Below are positions 26,665 to 36,014 of a stretch of 64,000 nucleotides of DNA, one piece after another. Below the pieces are notes generated by a model. That model had not been told where the DNA came from and did not search any database. It was given only the letters and a program-made list of their open reading frames with translations. The translations under genes and the position numbers were made by a program. Source of the stretch: an uncultured Myxococcales bacterium (GTDB lineage: Bacteria; Myxococcota_A; Bradymonadia; UBA7976; VGTA01); the NCBI GenBank assembly GCA_937146725.1, contig CAKZRU010000060.1:1-64000 (forward strand). Reading direction: 5' to 3'. Position 1 is the first letter of the stretch; every line of letters starts with the position of its first letter.

Positions 26665-29475
26665 ATGAATCATATTCCAATCCGAAAGATGTTTCTGCAT
26701 CACTTAAGAGTAAGTGTAAGTCTCGTTTTACTCAGTACTTTACTTATTGCTTGTGATGACGAGCAGAGTACTACTGATTCAGGAGCCGGTGAAATAATGG
26801 CCGGTGAAATGATGGCCGGTGAAATGATGGCCGGTGAAATGATGGCCGGTGAAATGATGGCCGGTGAAATGATGGCCGGTGAGATGATGGCCGGTGAGAT
26901 TGGGGACGATCCCTTAGCTCAGCTCAGTGATCAAGTACATGTGCAATTTGACACGATGGGTGGCTTGCACCTCAGTTGTAAAACGCGAGAAGACTGTTTT
27001 ACAGCTCAAGGGTATTATCATGCGGCTCATCGCTTCACTCAAATGGATATCAATCGCTTATTTCCTCAAGGCAGACTAGGAGAACGCATTGGTAATTTTG
27101 CCTTGGATATCGATCGACGTAATCGATTGATCTTTTCTACAAAGGATGGCCAATCTATTGAAGAACAAATGTGGGCGGCGAGCTCTGATGAGAGTAAGCG
27201 CATGTTGGAAGCATATACGAGAGGGGTAAATGCTTGGTTAGCCAAATGGCGTTCGGGTGACCCAGAGGCTAAACTAAGCGATGAATATAACTTTGCGATC
27301 TTTGATAAAAGTACAATCAAAGATTGGACGCCCTTGGACAGCCTTTCAGTGGCTTTGGTATTAATTCAAGATTTAACGGAGCGTTCTGGACGACATCTAC
27401 GCAATGCACGACTCATTAGTAGTTTAGGCCCCGAGCTTTATTTTGATATTTTTGGAGATGCACCTGCTTTTCCAACCTCTGTGTTAGGTGGATCCGAAGG
27501 TGTCAACGCTGTTGCTTCCAATATGAACCCTAATGAAAAGAATAATTTAGGGCATCTGAATCAACATGCAGATCAAGTTCAGCTTGATCAACTTTCGGCA
27601 CGCTTAAAAAAGAGTACAAGTCTTTTTAAAGAAGGTCTTTGGGAAAGCCGTTCGGCATGGCGCCACTTACCAGAACATAATCCTCAAGCTCTAGGCTCAA
27701 ATAATTGGGTACTTTCTTCGGCTAGAAGTACTGGCGAGCAAGCTTGGCTATCCAATGATCCACACTTAGGCTTAAGCAATCCATCTGTTTGGTATTTAGC
27801 GCATTTAAAAGTCATGCCTGAAGCCGATACACAAGAAAGCCCCTTTAATGTGACCGGAGTCAGTTTACCAGGAATTCCTTCGATTATTATCGGACATAAT
27901 GAGCATTTGGCTTGGGGCATGACAACAACATACTATGACTTTACCGATGTATATATTGAAGAGCTAAGCTCTGATGGTGGTCATGTTATATTTAATGGTG
28001 AAGAAGTCGAAATCATCCGTCGAGACGATCAATATGATCTTGCCGGTATGCCAAGTGAACAGCATACAAGTCTTTTTGTGCCTCATCACGGGCCCATTAT
28101 TGCAATTGATCGTGAAGCGGGTACCGCCGCGACAATGCGTTGGACGGGACAAGATGCTGATACTGATGTCGAGTTTTTATTAGCCCTTGCTCAAGCTAAA
28201 ACCGTAGATGAAGCTCAAGAAGCGATTAAATATGTCACCACGATTGGGCAGAACTTTGTGGTTGCCGATGATCAAGGGGATATTGCATGGTTCCCTTATA
28301 ATCGTTTGCCAAGTCGTCCGTGGGCTTCTTTAGATCTTAATCCTGCTTTCCCTCTGCCGGGTGATGGACAGGCCGAATGGGGGTCGGCACTCCCTTACGA
28401 AAGCCTGCCCCAGCTTAAGAACCCAGAAACAGGATTAATCGTTACTGCTAACCATGACATGACCGGAGCTTTTGCTGACGGTAATCCCACGAATGATGCA
28501 CAATCAGAAGGTCCGGCCCAAGCAATGCAAGAAAGTCCTGCGAATGGATATAGATACAGCCAAGCTCAGCGACTTTTAGATCGTGAAGCACCACATGATC
28601 GAGAGTCATTGACCAACATTATCCATGATCGTGAATTGCTTTTAGCCCGTCGCTTGCTACCCATGATTTTAAGCTCTGTAGATGTGTCTGCACTCACTGA
28701 GTCAGGACAAAGGGCATTGAGCGTATTGAGTCCTTGGGCGATGAGTGAGCGTCCTTATGATTGTCCGGCCGGTCTGAGCACTGAGTCTTTTGATAATGCG
28801 CAACCAAGTGATGATCCACAAGAACGAGCTGACTCAGCAGCTTGTTATGTTTTCCATGTTTTATATGCAGAATTAGGTAAAGCTATTTTTACCGATGAAC
28901 TCAGCGAAGCCAGTGGGGATAACGGTCTTTATCCATACTTTGAAGCAACTGCCCGCTTGCTTGCTAGACCTGAAGTTTTACAAAGGGGCATTGCCTATTG
29001 GGATGATATTACAACCGAAACTGAAGAAGATATGTCTTTAACAATGGCAGAGGCCTTCAATAAAACCGGAAGCTATTTTAATCGTGAGTATGGCAGTGAT
29101 GTAAATGAATGGTTATGGGGTAAGGTGCACACGATTACCACCACGGCTTCGGTGCTGAATGAAGCGGGAGTAAGAGATTATAACAATGGTCCTTACCCTA
29201 ATCATGGAGGGCTTTATACAGTTGATGTGGCCAACCCTAGGAACTTATATGAAAGAGATTATGACCATGGTGCTGGGGCATCAATGCGCTTTGTGTGTGA
29301 GTTGACAAGCCCTCCACAGTGCCAAATTGAGATTCCGGGTGGACAGGTTCATCAGCGAGATCACCCTCACTATGATGATTTACTTATGAAATGGCTTAAG
29401 CGAGAGCCCTTGATGATGCCCTTTAGTTCAGAAGCGGTTGAAGATGCCTTAAACAGTGAACTTCAATGGCCCTAA
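26665..29475 (+). CDS. Penicillin acylase-family (S45) lipoprotein
   Basis: About 936 residues. GAAAGG six bases before the ATG at 26665 favours this start over an in-frame GTG at 26629. The lipoprotein signal ends LLIAC-DDE (Cys 30), followed by an eight-unit AGEMM linker (about 41-80). The Ntn-hydrolase then begins: alpha-chain motif [15 protein letters not shown], and the autocleavage site before Ser345 in GSNNWVLSS, the usual Gly-Ser junction that exposes the nucleophile. [17 protein letters not shown] near the C-terminus is typical. The family cleaves amide bonds in acyl-homoserine lactones, beta-lactams or similar; the substrate here is unknown. It is probably anchored at the envelope. 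Confidence 0.93.
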   Translation: MNHIPIRKMFLHHLRVSVSLVLLSTLLIACDDEQSTTDSGAGEIMAGEMMAGEMMAGEMMAGEMMAGEMMAGEMMAGEIGDDPLAQLSDQVHVQFDTMGGLHLSCKTREDCFTAQGYYHAAHRFTQMDINRLFPQGRLGERIGNFALDIDRRNRLIFSTKDGQSIEEQMWAASSDESKRMLEAYTRGVNAWLAKWRSGDPEAKLSDEYNFAIFDKSTIKDWTPLDSLSVALVLIQDLTERSGRHLRNARLISSLGPELYFDIFGDAPAFPTSVLGGSEGVNAVASNMNPNEKNNLGHLNQHADQVQLDQLSARLKKSTSLFKEGLWESRSAWRHLPEHNPQALGSNNWVLSSARSTGEQAWLSNDPHLGLSNPSVWYLAHLKVMPEADTQESPFNVTGVSLPGIPSIIIGHNEHLAWGMTTTYYDFTDVYIEELSSDGGHVIFNGEEVEIIRRDDQYDLAGMPSEQHTSLFVPHHGPIIAIDREAGTAATMRWTGQDADTDVEFLLALAQAKTVDEAQEAIKYVTTIGQNFVVADDQGDIAWFPYNRLPSRPWASLDLNPAFPLPGDGQAEWGSALPYESLPQLKNPETGLIVTANHDMTGAFADGNPTNDAQSEGPAQAMQESPANGYRYSQAQRLLDREAPHDRESLTNIIHDRELLLARRLLPMILSSVDVSALTESGQRALSVLSPWAMSERPYDCPAGLSTESFDNAQPSDDPQERADSAACYVFHVLYAELGKAIFTDELSEASGDNGLYPYFEATARLLARPEVLQRGIAYWDDITTETEEDMSLTMAEAFNKTGSYFNREYGSDVNEWLWGKVHTITTTASVLNEAGVRDYNNGPYPNHGGLYTVDVANPRNLYERDYDHGAGASMRFVCELTSPPQCQIEIPGGQVHQRDHPHYDDLLMKWLKREPLMMPFSSEAVEDALNSELQWP
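26785..26904 (+). repeat. 15-base AGEMM-coding tandem repeat (8 units)
   Basis: Eight in-frame 15-base units of the form GCCGGTGAAATGATG, encoding AGEIM, six AGEMM and AGEIG, just after the lipidated Cys. Central units are identical at DNA level. Confidence 0.95.
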
Positions 29476-29568
29476 GGTGAGAGCCTAAAAAATTAATAAA
29501 GGATCATGTTTAATTGGAGAAGCTCGTCAAAAAGTGCCTTCTTTTAAAATAAATTAACGACTTCTTTA

Positions 29569-29677
29569 CAGTTCCTTATGAGGATTATTGATCTTAGGGT
29601 CTTGATCTGTTAAACGCTATCGACCTTATTACGCGTTTTGTAAGTGATAATCCTCATACTTAAATGATTTGGAACTG
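29569..29677 (+). promoter_or_regulatory. Long inverted repeat in yajC leader
   Basis: TATGAGGATTAT (29577-29588) is a perfect 12-base complement of ATAATCCTCATA (29647-29658). CAGTTCC (29569-29575) likewise pairs with GGAACTG (29671-29677). The outer right arm contains the GGA that would serve as ribosome binding site for the yajC GTG start at 29680, so the fold could hide it. Confidence 0.55.
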
Positions 29678-29679
29678 CC

Positions 29680-29988
29680 GTGAATGAACTGTTCTCTCAG
29701 ATAATTACCCAGCAGGGTGCTCAGCCTCCAAGCTGTGCCCAGCAAATGTTTCCCTTTGCGATCATGATCTTGATCTTCTATTTTCTTTTGATTCGCCCTC
29801 AGCAAAAGCAAGAGAAAGAACGACAAGAAATGCTTAGTCGTCTTAAAAAAGGTGATCAAGTCATCACTAGTGGTGGTTTGATCGGAACGATTAGTTCCGT
29901 ACAAGACAAAGAGATCCTTATCGAGATTGCTGACAAGGTTAAAGTGCGCGTTGCTCGAGAAGATGTTGAAGTATATTCAGCTTCTTAA
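29680..29988 (+). CDS. yajC: Sec translocon accessory protein YajC
   Basis: A 102-residue YajC with one TM helix at about 23-41 (FPFAIMILIFYFLLI) and the typical RPQQKQEKERQEMLSRLKKG and GGLIGTISSV segments. The start is GTG with a weak GGA-type ribosome binding site. YajC joins SecD and SecF in the inner-membrane complex that helps SecYEG. It precedes secD by 105 bases, with a terminator-like hairpin between. Confidence 0.95.
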   Translation: MNELFSQIITQQGAQPPSCAQQMFPFAIMILIFYFLLIRPQQKQEKERQEMLSRLKKGDQVITSGGLIGTISSVQDKEILIEIADKVKVRVAREDVEVYSAS

Positions 29989-30005
29989 AGCACTCCCTAT
30001 TTTTT

Positions 30006-30028
30006 AGTGTTAGACTCTGACACTTTTT
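30006..30028 (+). terminator. Intrinsic terminator-like hairpin between yajC and secD
   Basis: AGTGTTAG (30006-30013), loop ACT, CTGACACT (30017-30024), directly followed by a run of five T. Eight base pairs including one G-U. It could end or attenuate transcription from yajC into secD. Confidence 0.65.
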
Positions 30029-30093
30029 ATATTAATTTTTTCCGTCGTCGTTATCTTAAACGACATGACTAAACACCTAGGAGTTATCACGAC

Positions 30094-31992
30094 ATGAGTC
30101 GACAGTGGACTGGGCGAGTATTTGGACTCGTCTTTCTAATCGGCCTTTCATTGGCCACTCTCCTCCCTACAATCACTGGTTTTATGTATCCCGGTGAGGA
30201 GGTTCTCCCCTCAGGCTACACCAAGTTCTTTAAGAATCGTCTTATTCTTGGTCTTGACTTACAAGGTGGTATTCACCTTGAGTACAAGGTTGATACCCGT
30301 GAGGCCTTAATCAATAAAAGTCGTAATTTTGCATTGCGTTTGCGTGATGAATTACGCTCAAGCGATGAACTTCCCGAGCTTAAGGGCGCTAAAATTACCG
30401 TTCAAAGCCGAAAGGATGGAGATACTGACGAGGTTACACAATTAACCGCTAAGTTTGAGAAGGCAGAGCATTATGCTGTTTTCTCAGATAAAGTAACCTC
30501 TTTTTTAAATAAGTTCTATCCAGAGTATGAGTGGCTATCAGAAGATAAGGCTGCCCAAAGTATTACTGTGGGCATGCGACGCGTTGCGATCGACAAATTC
30601 CAAGAGGAAGCACTCGATCAAGCAATCGAAACCATTGAGCGACGTATTAACGCCTTTGGTGTGGCTGAGAGTTCAGTCTCTCGACGCGATAACGATAAGA
30701 TTGTTGTAGAACTCCCGGGTCTTAATGAAAAAGAGTTTGGTAAAGCGAAAGAGAAATTAGCTCAAACCGGTCTTCTTCACTTTAAGATTGTTGAACATGA
30801 TCAAAGCAAGAGCAGTGCCTTCTTTAGCAAGGTGAGAACTCGCTTACCTCGCAAAGAAGCGTGGCCCGCAGAGCTTAAAGGCCTAGAAGAACATAAGATT
30901 TTTGCTTCTGGTAACATCATTCGTTCAACAAGCCGTGATATTCTTGAGTACATGGTGGGCAATGCACTTGACGGCGACCAAGAGCATTTGGTGGGCTATG
31001 AGAAGATTTATGCTGATCCACAAGACAGTGATCTTTCTGAAATTCGTCGACTAAGCAAGCTACAAGAGAAGCAAATTGACCGTGAGCAGGAGTTTAATCC
31101 TAGTTCATCAGCTGTAAAAACTTACCAAGTGTATTACCTACGCATGGAAGGCATGAGTGGGGAAAATGTTGAAGATGCTTCGGTGGGTTATGACACCTTC
31201 CAACGCCCTGTGACCAACATGCGCTTTAGTAGCTCAGACGCAATAGAGTTTGCAAACCTTACCGAGCGTAATGTTAATCGTTCAATGGCGATTTTGATCG
31301 ACGACATGGTGTATTCAGCACCTAACATCAATGAGCGTATTGGTGGTGGCCGCGTCCAAATCTCTATGGGTGGCGGTGGCAACAGCATCATGAAGGAAGC
31401 TGAGGCTTTGGCTGCTGTGCTTAAGAGTGGTGCGCTACAAGCGCCTTTACGCCAGCTTTATAGTTCACAGGTTGGACCAACCTTGGGTAAGGACTCGATT
31501 GAAGCGGGTAAAGTCTCAATTATCGTAGGTTTCATCTTTGTGATTTTATTCATGATTTTGTACTACAGGCAACGCGGTATGGTTGCGAATGTGGCCTTGC
31601 TTCTTAACCTACTCTTTATCGCTGCAGGTCTTGCACTCTTTGGTGCGACCTTAACCCTGCCAGGTATCGCCGGTATCGTACTTACAGTTGGTATGGCGGT
31701 TGATGCGAATGTACTCATCTTTGAACGTATGAAAGAAGAAGAGCGTAAGCGCAGTGTGACCGAGGCTTTTGCGGCCGGTTACGAAAAGGCATGGAGTGCG
31801 ATTCTTGATGCCAATATCACCACTGGGATTGCTGCTTTCGTTTTATACCAGTTTGGTACCGGTCCAATTAAGGGCTTTGCAGTCACTTTAGGCCTTGGCA
31901 TTATCTCATCAATGTACACTGCAATCGTGGTGACTCGCTTGATCTTTGAATATTTGTATAACCGTGAGCAAAGCGCTAAAGCGTCTGCTTAA
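30094..31992 (+). CDS. secD: Protein translocase subunit SecD
   Basis: A 632-residue SecD. TM1 lies at about 8-28, then the LGLDLQGGIHLEY motif (about 50-62), a large periplasmic domain, and five more TM helices at about 465-620 with GIAGIVLTVGMAVDANVLIFE and the IKGFAVTLGLGI region. It uses the proton gradient to pull secreted proteins to the periplasm. TAGGAG precedes the ATG. secF follows after 12 bases, so the two are an operon. Confidence 0.97.
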   Translation: MSRQWTGRVFGLVFLIGLSLATLLPTITGFMYPGEEVLPSGYTKFFKNRLILGLDLQGGIHLEYKVDTREALINKSRNFALRLRDELRSSDELPELKGAKITVQSRKDGDTDEVTQLTAKFEKAEHYAVFSDKVTSFLNKFYPEYEWLSEDKAAQSITVGMRRVAIDKFQEEALDQAIETIERRINAFGVAESSVSRRDNDKIVVELPGLNEKEFGKAKEKLAQTGLLHFKIVEHDQSKSSAFFSKVRTRLPRKEAWPAELKGLEEHKIFASGNIIRSTSRDILEYMVGNALDGDQEHLVGYEKIYADPQDSDLSEIRRLSKLQEKQIDREQEFNPSSSAVKTYQVYYLRMEGMSGENVEDASVGYDTFQRPVTNMRFSSSDAIEFANLTERNVNRSMAILIDDMVYSAPNINERIGGGRVQISMGGGGNSIMKEAEALAAVLKSGALQAPLRQLYSSQVGPTLGKDSIEAGKVSIIVGFIFVILFMILYYRQRGMVANVALLLNLLFIAAGLALFGATLTLPGIAGIVLTVGMAVDANVLIFERMKEEERKRSVTEAFAAGYEKAWSAILDANITTGIAAFVLYQFGTGPIKGFAVTLGLGIISSMYTAIVVTRLIFEYLYNREQSAKASA

Positions 31993-32004
31993 AAGGAGAT
32001 AGAC

Positions 32005-33426
32005 ATGACTCAGTCAAGAAATATTAATTTTATTGGTCAATCAAATCTCTTTGTGACCATTAGTGCTGTTATGGTATTAGCTTCTTGGGTGCTTATTGCT
32101 CAAGGTGGCCTTAAGCTTGGAATCGATTTTGCCGGCGGTACCGAAGCTTTGGTGAGTTTTCCAAGCTCAGTAAAAGTAACCGATCAAAAGCTCAAAACTG
32201 TTGCGGAAAGCATTGGTTTAGAGAGTCCTGAGATCGTTAATTATACCTTCCAAGGTGATGACAGCCGTAAAGGTTTCTTTATCCGCAGTGTGACTCAAAA
32301 AGGTTTGATCGCAGAAAAGGGTGATCGCCTAAAAAGTACTTTAACCGCCGAAAGCGGACTTGCTCTTGTAAAGTGGGATGATGCGGCGAATACCTTTACA
32401 GTAAATGGTAATCTAAGCACTCAACTTAGCCAAGGTCTTGAGGGTAAGCTCAATACTGACAAAGAAGATGCAAAAAGCGCACAAAAAGCAGCTGATGCCT
32501 TAAAAACTGCAGGCGTTACAGTAAAAGAAGGTACTTTTAGTTCAACCGCAGCCAATAAAGAATTGGTGATTAATGCGATTGGTGAAGCCAACATTAAGCT
32601 GTGGGACACCAGCGATGAAAGTGGTGAGCGTATTCGTGTTCAATTCTTCAATCGACTAGATAAGGGGGTTTTAACTCGTGCTGCACAAAAGGCTGAGATT
32701 GTTGGCGCAAGCGTAAGCGCTGAAAATGAGACTCGTAGTCCTGTTTTTGCAATTTCTGCGGATGACAGCGTGCGCTTAAAAACAGCTTTAATCAATACCT
32801 TTAAGCCAGAGATCAAAGACAGCGCACTTTTGGCCAAAGTTGAAGTACCTCGCTTTGAAAAAGTCGGTGCAACTGCCGGACAACAACTGCGTAACAAGGG
32901 TATTTTGGCGGTCATTTATGCTTTGATCTTTATCCTACTTTACATTGCCTTGCGCTTTGACCCACGTTATAGCCCAGGTGCGATTGTGGCGTTGATTCAT
33001 GATGTGAGTATCACTTTGGGTCTATTCTGCTTAACAGGTCGTGAGTTTAACTTACCAATCATTGCTGCGCTTTTAGCGATTGTTGGTTACTCATTGAATG
33101 ATACAATTGTTGTATATGACCGCATTCGTGAAAACCAAGATGAGGCTGCTCCTGGTAGCACCATTCGTGGGATTATCAACGCAAGCATCAATGACTGTCT
33201 ATCTCGTACCATCCTCACCTCGGTGACAACCTTCCTTGCTGTTTTAGCCATTCAAGTGTTTGGTGGTGGGATCATTGAGAACTTTGCCTTTGCTATGCTT
33301 GTTGGTGTAATTGCCGGAACTTATTCTTCAATTTACATTGCGAGTCCTTTGGTACTTGCCATGGATAACTACTTTGAGCGTCGTGCTGAGCGTGAAGCGG
33401 CGATTGATGAGGTTTTAGCTCAATGA
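32005..33426 (+). CDS. secF: Protein translocase subunit SecF with enlarged periplasmic domain
   Basis: A 473-residue SecF. TM1 (about 13-33), GIDFAGGTEALVSF (about 39-52) and the C-terminal five TM helices (about 295-455; ALLAIVGYSLNDTIVVYDRI) are canonical. It is over 150 residues longer than typical SecF. The extra sequence is in the periplasmic domain (roughly 95-215), Ala/Lys/Thr-rich, with segments such as LNTDKEDAKSAQKAADAL. A strong AAAGGAG precedes the ATG. It partners with SecD. The last four bases overlap the RidA gene (ATGA). Confidence 0.95.
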   Translation: MTQSRNINFIGQSNLFVTISAVMVLASWVLIAQGGLKLGIDFAGGTEALVSFPSSVKVTDQKLKTVAESIGLESPEIVNYTFQGDDSRKGFFIRSVTQKGLIAEKGDRLKSTLTAESGLALVKWDDAANTFTVNGNLSTQLSQGLEGKLNTDKEDAKSAQKAADALKTAGVTVKEGTFSSTAANKELVINAIGEANIKLWDTSDESGERIRVQFFNRLDKGVLTRAAQKAEIVGASVSAENETRSPVFAISADDSVRLKTALINTFKPEIKDSALLAKVEVPRFEKVGATAGQQLRNKGILAVIYALIFILLYIALRFDPRYSPGAIVALIHDVSITLGLFCLTGREFNLPIIAALLAIVGYSLNDTIVVYDRIRENQDEAAPGSTIRGIINASINDCLSRTILTSVTTFLAVLAIQVFGGGIIENFAFAMLVGVIAGTYSSIYIASPLVLAMDNYFERRAEREAAIDEVLAQ

Positions 33427-33893
33427 CAAGTATGAGCCTCCGAGAGCAGCGCTTAAGTGAACTGGGGTATCAGCTACCCCAAGCACCAGCACCGGCTGCG
33501 ATTTATCAACCATTTATGAAGTCGGGCAATCAGCTGTGGACGGCAGGTCAAATCGCCGTAGCCAATGGCAGCCTAATTCATGAGGGTCGAGTCGGAGTTG
33601 ATTTGAATCTTGAGGAAGCTCAAGCATGTGCACTACAATGTGCACTTAACTTACTTGCCCAAGTTAAAGCGGCGTGCGGTGATCTAGAGCAGATCAAACG
33701 AGTTGTTAAACTGAATGTATTTGTTGCTTCTAGTCCCAACTTTACCCAACAACACTTGGTCGCCAATGCCGCTTCAGAGCTTTTTGGCCAAGTTTTGGGG
33801 GCTGATGGTGTCCATGCCCGTTCAGCTGTTGGCGTTGCTGTTTTGCCTTTGAATAGCCCTGTGGAAATTGATGCAGTTTTTGAACTTCACTAA
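33423..33893 (+). CDS. RidA/YjgF-family protein
   Basis: A 156-residue protein of the RidA-like family. The fold motifs are ALQCALNLLAQVKAACGDLEQIKRVVKLNVFV and ARSAVGVAVLPLNSPVEID, with the conserved Arg that binds imine substrates. It is closer to the TdcF-like/hypothetical RidA branch than to housekeeping RidA, judging by the N-terminal extension. True RidA deaminates reactive enamines made by threonine dehydratase. Coupled to secF by an ATGA overlap, which is an unusual context and probably only an operon accident. Confidence 0.9.
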   Translation: MTSMSLREQRLSELGYQLPQAPAPAAIYQPFMKSGNQLWTAGQIAVANGSLIHEGRVGVDLNLEEAQACALQCALNLLAQVKAACGDLEQIKRVVKLNVFVASSPNFTQQHLVANAASELFGQVLGADGVHARSAVGVAVLPLNSPVEIDAVFELH

Positions 33894-33922
33894 GCTGTTT
33901 TAGTCATCAGTTTCTGGCTAGT

Positions 33923-34339
33923 TTAGTCGTCAGTTTCTTGGGCAATGAGCTTACGTGTGGTTTGCGCGTCAGCAGGTGGAAACGGATAAGATTCCATTTC
34001 ATGTGGATGTACCCACTTCCAATCACGAACGTTGATTGCTTTGGGTACTTGATCACTTGGTAAGTTACATTGGTAGACATGAAAGTCTAAGGTATAGTCA
34101 TCGTGTTCTTGCTTGACAAACATAGTGCAAGTTCCCACTTCAACCTGCACACCCAAGCGCTCTTGTAATTCACGGGCTAAGGCGACCTCATCACTTTCAC
34201 CAGGCTCCACCTTACCACTTGGAAACTCCCAATATAATGGGAAAAGCGCTTGTTCTCGACGCTGAGTGATTAAAAACTGACCATCACGCTCAACTTCTGC
34301 AGCAACAACTCTGAGGACTTTCTTGGCTTTCTCAGACAT
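33923..34339 (-). CDS. NUDIX hydrolase (MutT-like)
   Basis: A 138-residue NUDIX protein. The box is GKVEPGESDEVALARELQERLGV, which matches except that the last catalytic Glu of REUxEE is Arg (RELQERLG). That residue helps bind magnesium in MutT, so activity may be altered. The rest fits (8-oxo)dGTP diphosphatases: FLITQRREQALFPLYWEFPSGK, WKWVHPHEMESYPFPPAD. AAAGGAG lies just before the ATG. It ends 29 bases from the convergent RidA gene. Confidence 0.9.
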   Translation of the reverse strand: MSEKAKKVLRVVAAEVERDGQFLITQRREQALFPLYWEFPSGKVEPGESDEVALARELQERLGVQVEVGTCTMFVKQEHDDYTLDFHVYQCNLPSDQVPKAINVRDWKWVHPHEMESYPFPPADAQTTRKLIAQETDD

Positions 34340-34407
34340 AAGGCTTCTCCTTTGGATAAAACTGATTGAGAGTTAATCAAAATGAAGGAATAGAGGGAGT
34401 GGAGATT

Positions 34408-35868
34408 TTAGTCTAGCTTTAACTTAAGCCTTTGACCAACTTTTAAAACTGAAAGTGGACCAAATCCATTAATCTTTTTAAGTTGCAGTACGCTCATGTT
34501 AGCTCGAGCAGCAATTTGCCACAGTTGATCACCGGCTTGTACCAAGTATTCATTTTCAATTGAGCCTCCTAATTCTTGAATAGCGACTTCAACAGAATTG
34601 GCCTGAGTTGAAGGATCAATGATAATTCTCTTATTACGCTTAGTTTTTGGACTTGGATTGAGTTCTAGCTCTCTAGCTGCCTTATTTTTATGGATAGCTT
34701 GCCCAGAATGACCTGGGAAATGCTTCACCAAATACTCGCTACGGTCGGGTGGTAAGTACAGGTTAAAGGAAACGCCTAAAGGTAAGTGTTCACCCTGAAG
34801 ATGAGGATTAAAACGCCGAAGATCTCTGACTGGTATATCAAGGGCAATCGCGAGTGTGTTGTAGTTAAGTTTAGAGCTTGTATGTACGGTCTTCTTTTTT
34901 ATTTTTCGGGTTTGAACTTTGGCTTTTCTACCTTTTTTTCTACCCTTTCTTCCACGTCGAGACTTGGAAGGTTTAACCTTGATTGTTTTGGTTATATATT
35001 TAATCTGCTGATATTTAGCAGTGGGTAGATGCATTCGATAGGTTTCTAAAGGTTCTTGTGCCCAACCATCATTTAAACCTTTGGCAAAGTCATAGTCTTT
35101 GAGGTGAGTCAAAACATGATACATGGCCAAAACCCGTGGCGAATAACGCTCGGCTTCAGTGTATAAGTCCAAGTTCCAAAAGGAGCCTCTTTTTTGCTTC
35201 TTAGAGGACCTTTTTAACCGATTAGGGCCAGTATTATAGCCAGCCATCGCTAAAGGCCATGAGTTAAAGCGCTTATAAAGGCGCTTTAAGTAGGTGAGAG
35301 CTGCAGTCGTCGATGCTCTAAGATCAGATCTCTCATCAAGTCCAGTTGTGACCTTAAGCTTAAAGCCTTTAGCTGTGGCGGGCATAAATTGCCACCATCC
35401 GGTTGCTTTGGCTCGGCTCACGACTTTGGGCTTGAGTGCGCTTTCTACCACGGCTAGAAACTTTAAGTCAGGACAGGTTTCTAAGTCTTTAGCAATCTCT
35501 TCTATTTCTGGAAATACAGAGGTGGCTCGGTTGATGTATAAATTAACCTGAAAGCGATTTTTAATGATTTTAATGACTTCAAGCTCAAAGCGCTTTCGCA
35601 TATCACCTTGGCTAAGATCAATAGTATCACCACAAAACGTAAGTTGGCTCGGAATTGGGTAGGCGCTCGGATCTTTAGGGCGTTGAGCAAGTTCAGCTTC
35701 TAAAGTCTTAACACGCGCTTTTAAGCTTTGTATGTCTTCTTCGGCATGGACTGTTACCAAAGGAAAAAATAGCAGAGCAGTGAAAAGTAAAAAACTCGCA
35801 GTTTTTGAGCTATATTTAAAAGCAAATTGAGATTTTAGTGCAAAGCTAGGTGGGTTGAAACTAAGCAA
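34408..35868 (-). CDS. LysM lytic transglycosylase (MltD-like)
   Basis: A 486-residue secreted peptidoglycan lytic transglycosylase. The TTG start at 35868 is supported by GAGG seven bases upstream and by the lack of another in-frame ATG before the signal peptide (hydrophobic core about 22-42, ending VTVHA-EED). The SLT domain (about 115-250) has the catalytic Glu in VVESALKP, GWWQFMPATAKG and AMAGYNTGPNRL. A Lys/Arg-rich linker, a LysM-like segment (about 330-385) and a clear C-terminal LysM (about 437-485; EYLVQAGDQLWQIAARANMS) bind peptidoglycan. It cleaves glycan strands to 1,6-anhydro-muramic acid ends. Confidence 0.94.
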   Translation of the reverse strand: MLSFNPPSFALKSQFAFKYSSKTASFLLFTALLFFPLVTVHAEEDIQSLKARVKTLEAELAQRPKDPSAYPIPSQLTFCGDTIDLSQGDMRKRFELEVIKIIKNRFQVNLYINRATSVFPEIEEIAKDLETCPDLKFLAVVESALKPKVVSRAKATGWWQFMPATAKGFKLKVTTGLDERSDLRASTTAALTYLKRLYKRFNSWPLAMAGYNTGPNRLKRSSKKQKRGSFWNLDLYTEAERYSPRVLAMYHVLTHLKDYDFAKGLNDGWAQEPLETYRMHLPTAKYQQIKYITKTIKVKPSKSRRGRKGRKKGRKAKVQTRKIKKKTVHTSSKLNYNTLAIALDIPVRDLRRFNPHLQGEHLPLGVSFNLYLPPDRSEYLVKHFPGHSGQAIHKNKAARELELNPSPKTKRNKRIIIDPSTQANSVEVAIQELGGSIENEYLVQAGDQLWQIAARANMSVLQLKKINGFGPLSVLKVGQRLKLKLD

Positions 35869-36014
35869 AGCCTTACCTCAAAGTATATTTCAACATAAAA
35901 AATATAGCAGGGTAAACACAAGCTTCAATCTTTTTAAGCCATTTCACTGATCGCCATGTGTATTCGTCATGTGTATTCTGCTAAAGACTTTAAACTAGAA
36001 TATAGCGATGAAAA

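Noticed and set aside
26785..26904. CRISPR-like array
   Set aside because: Repeats are contiguous, in frame with no spacers and encode AGEMM; the same holds for the 12-, 16-, 18- and 36-base repeats.
29506..29547. 13-codon leader peptide before yajC as a VemP/SecM-like arrest peptide
   Set aside because: It is very short, its AAAGGA lies too close to the ATG, and it has no arrest-like motif or signal sequence.
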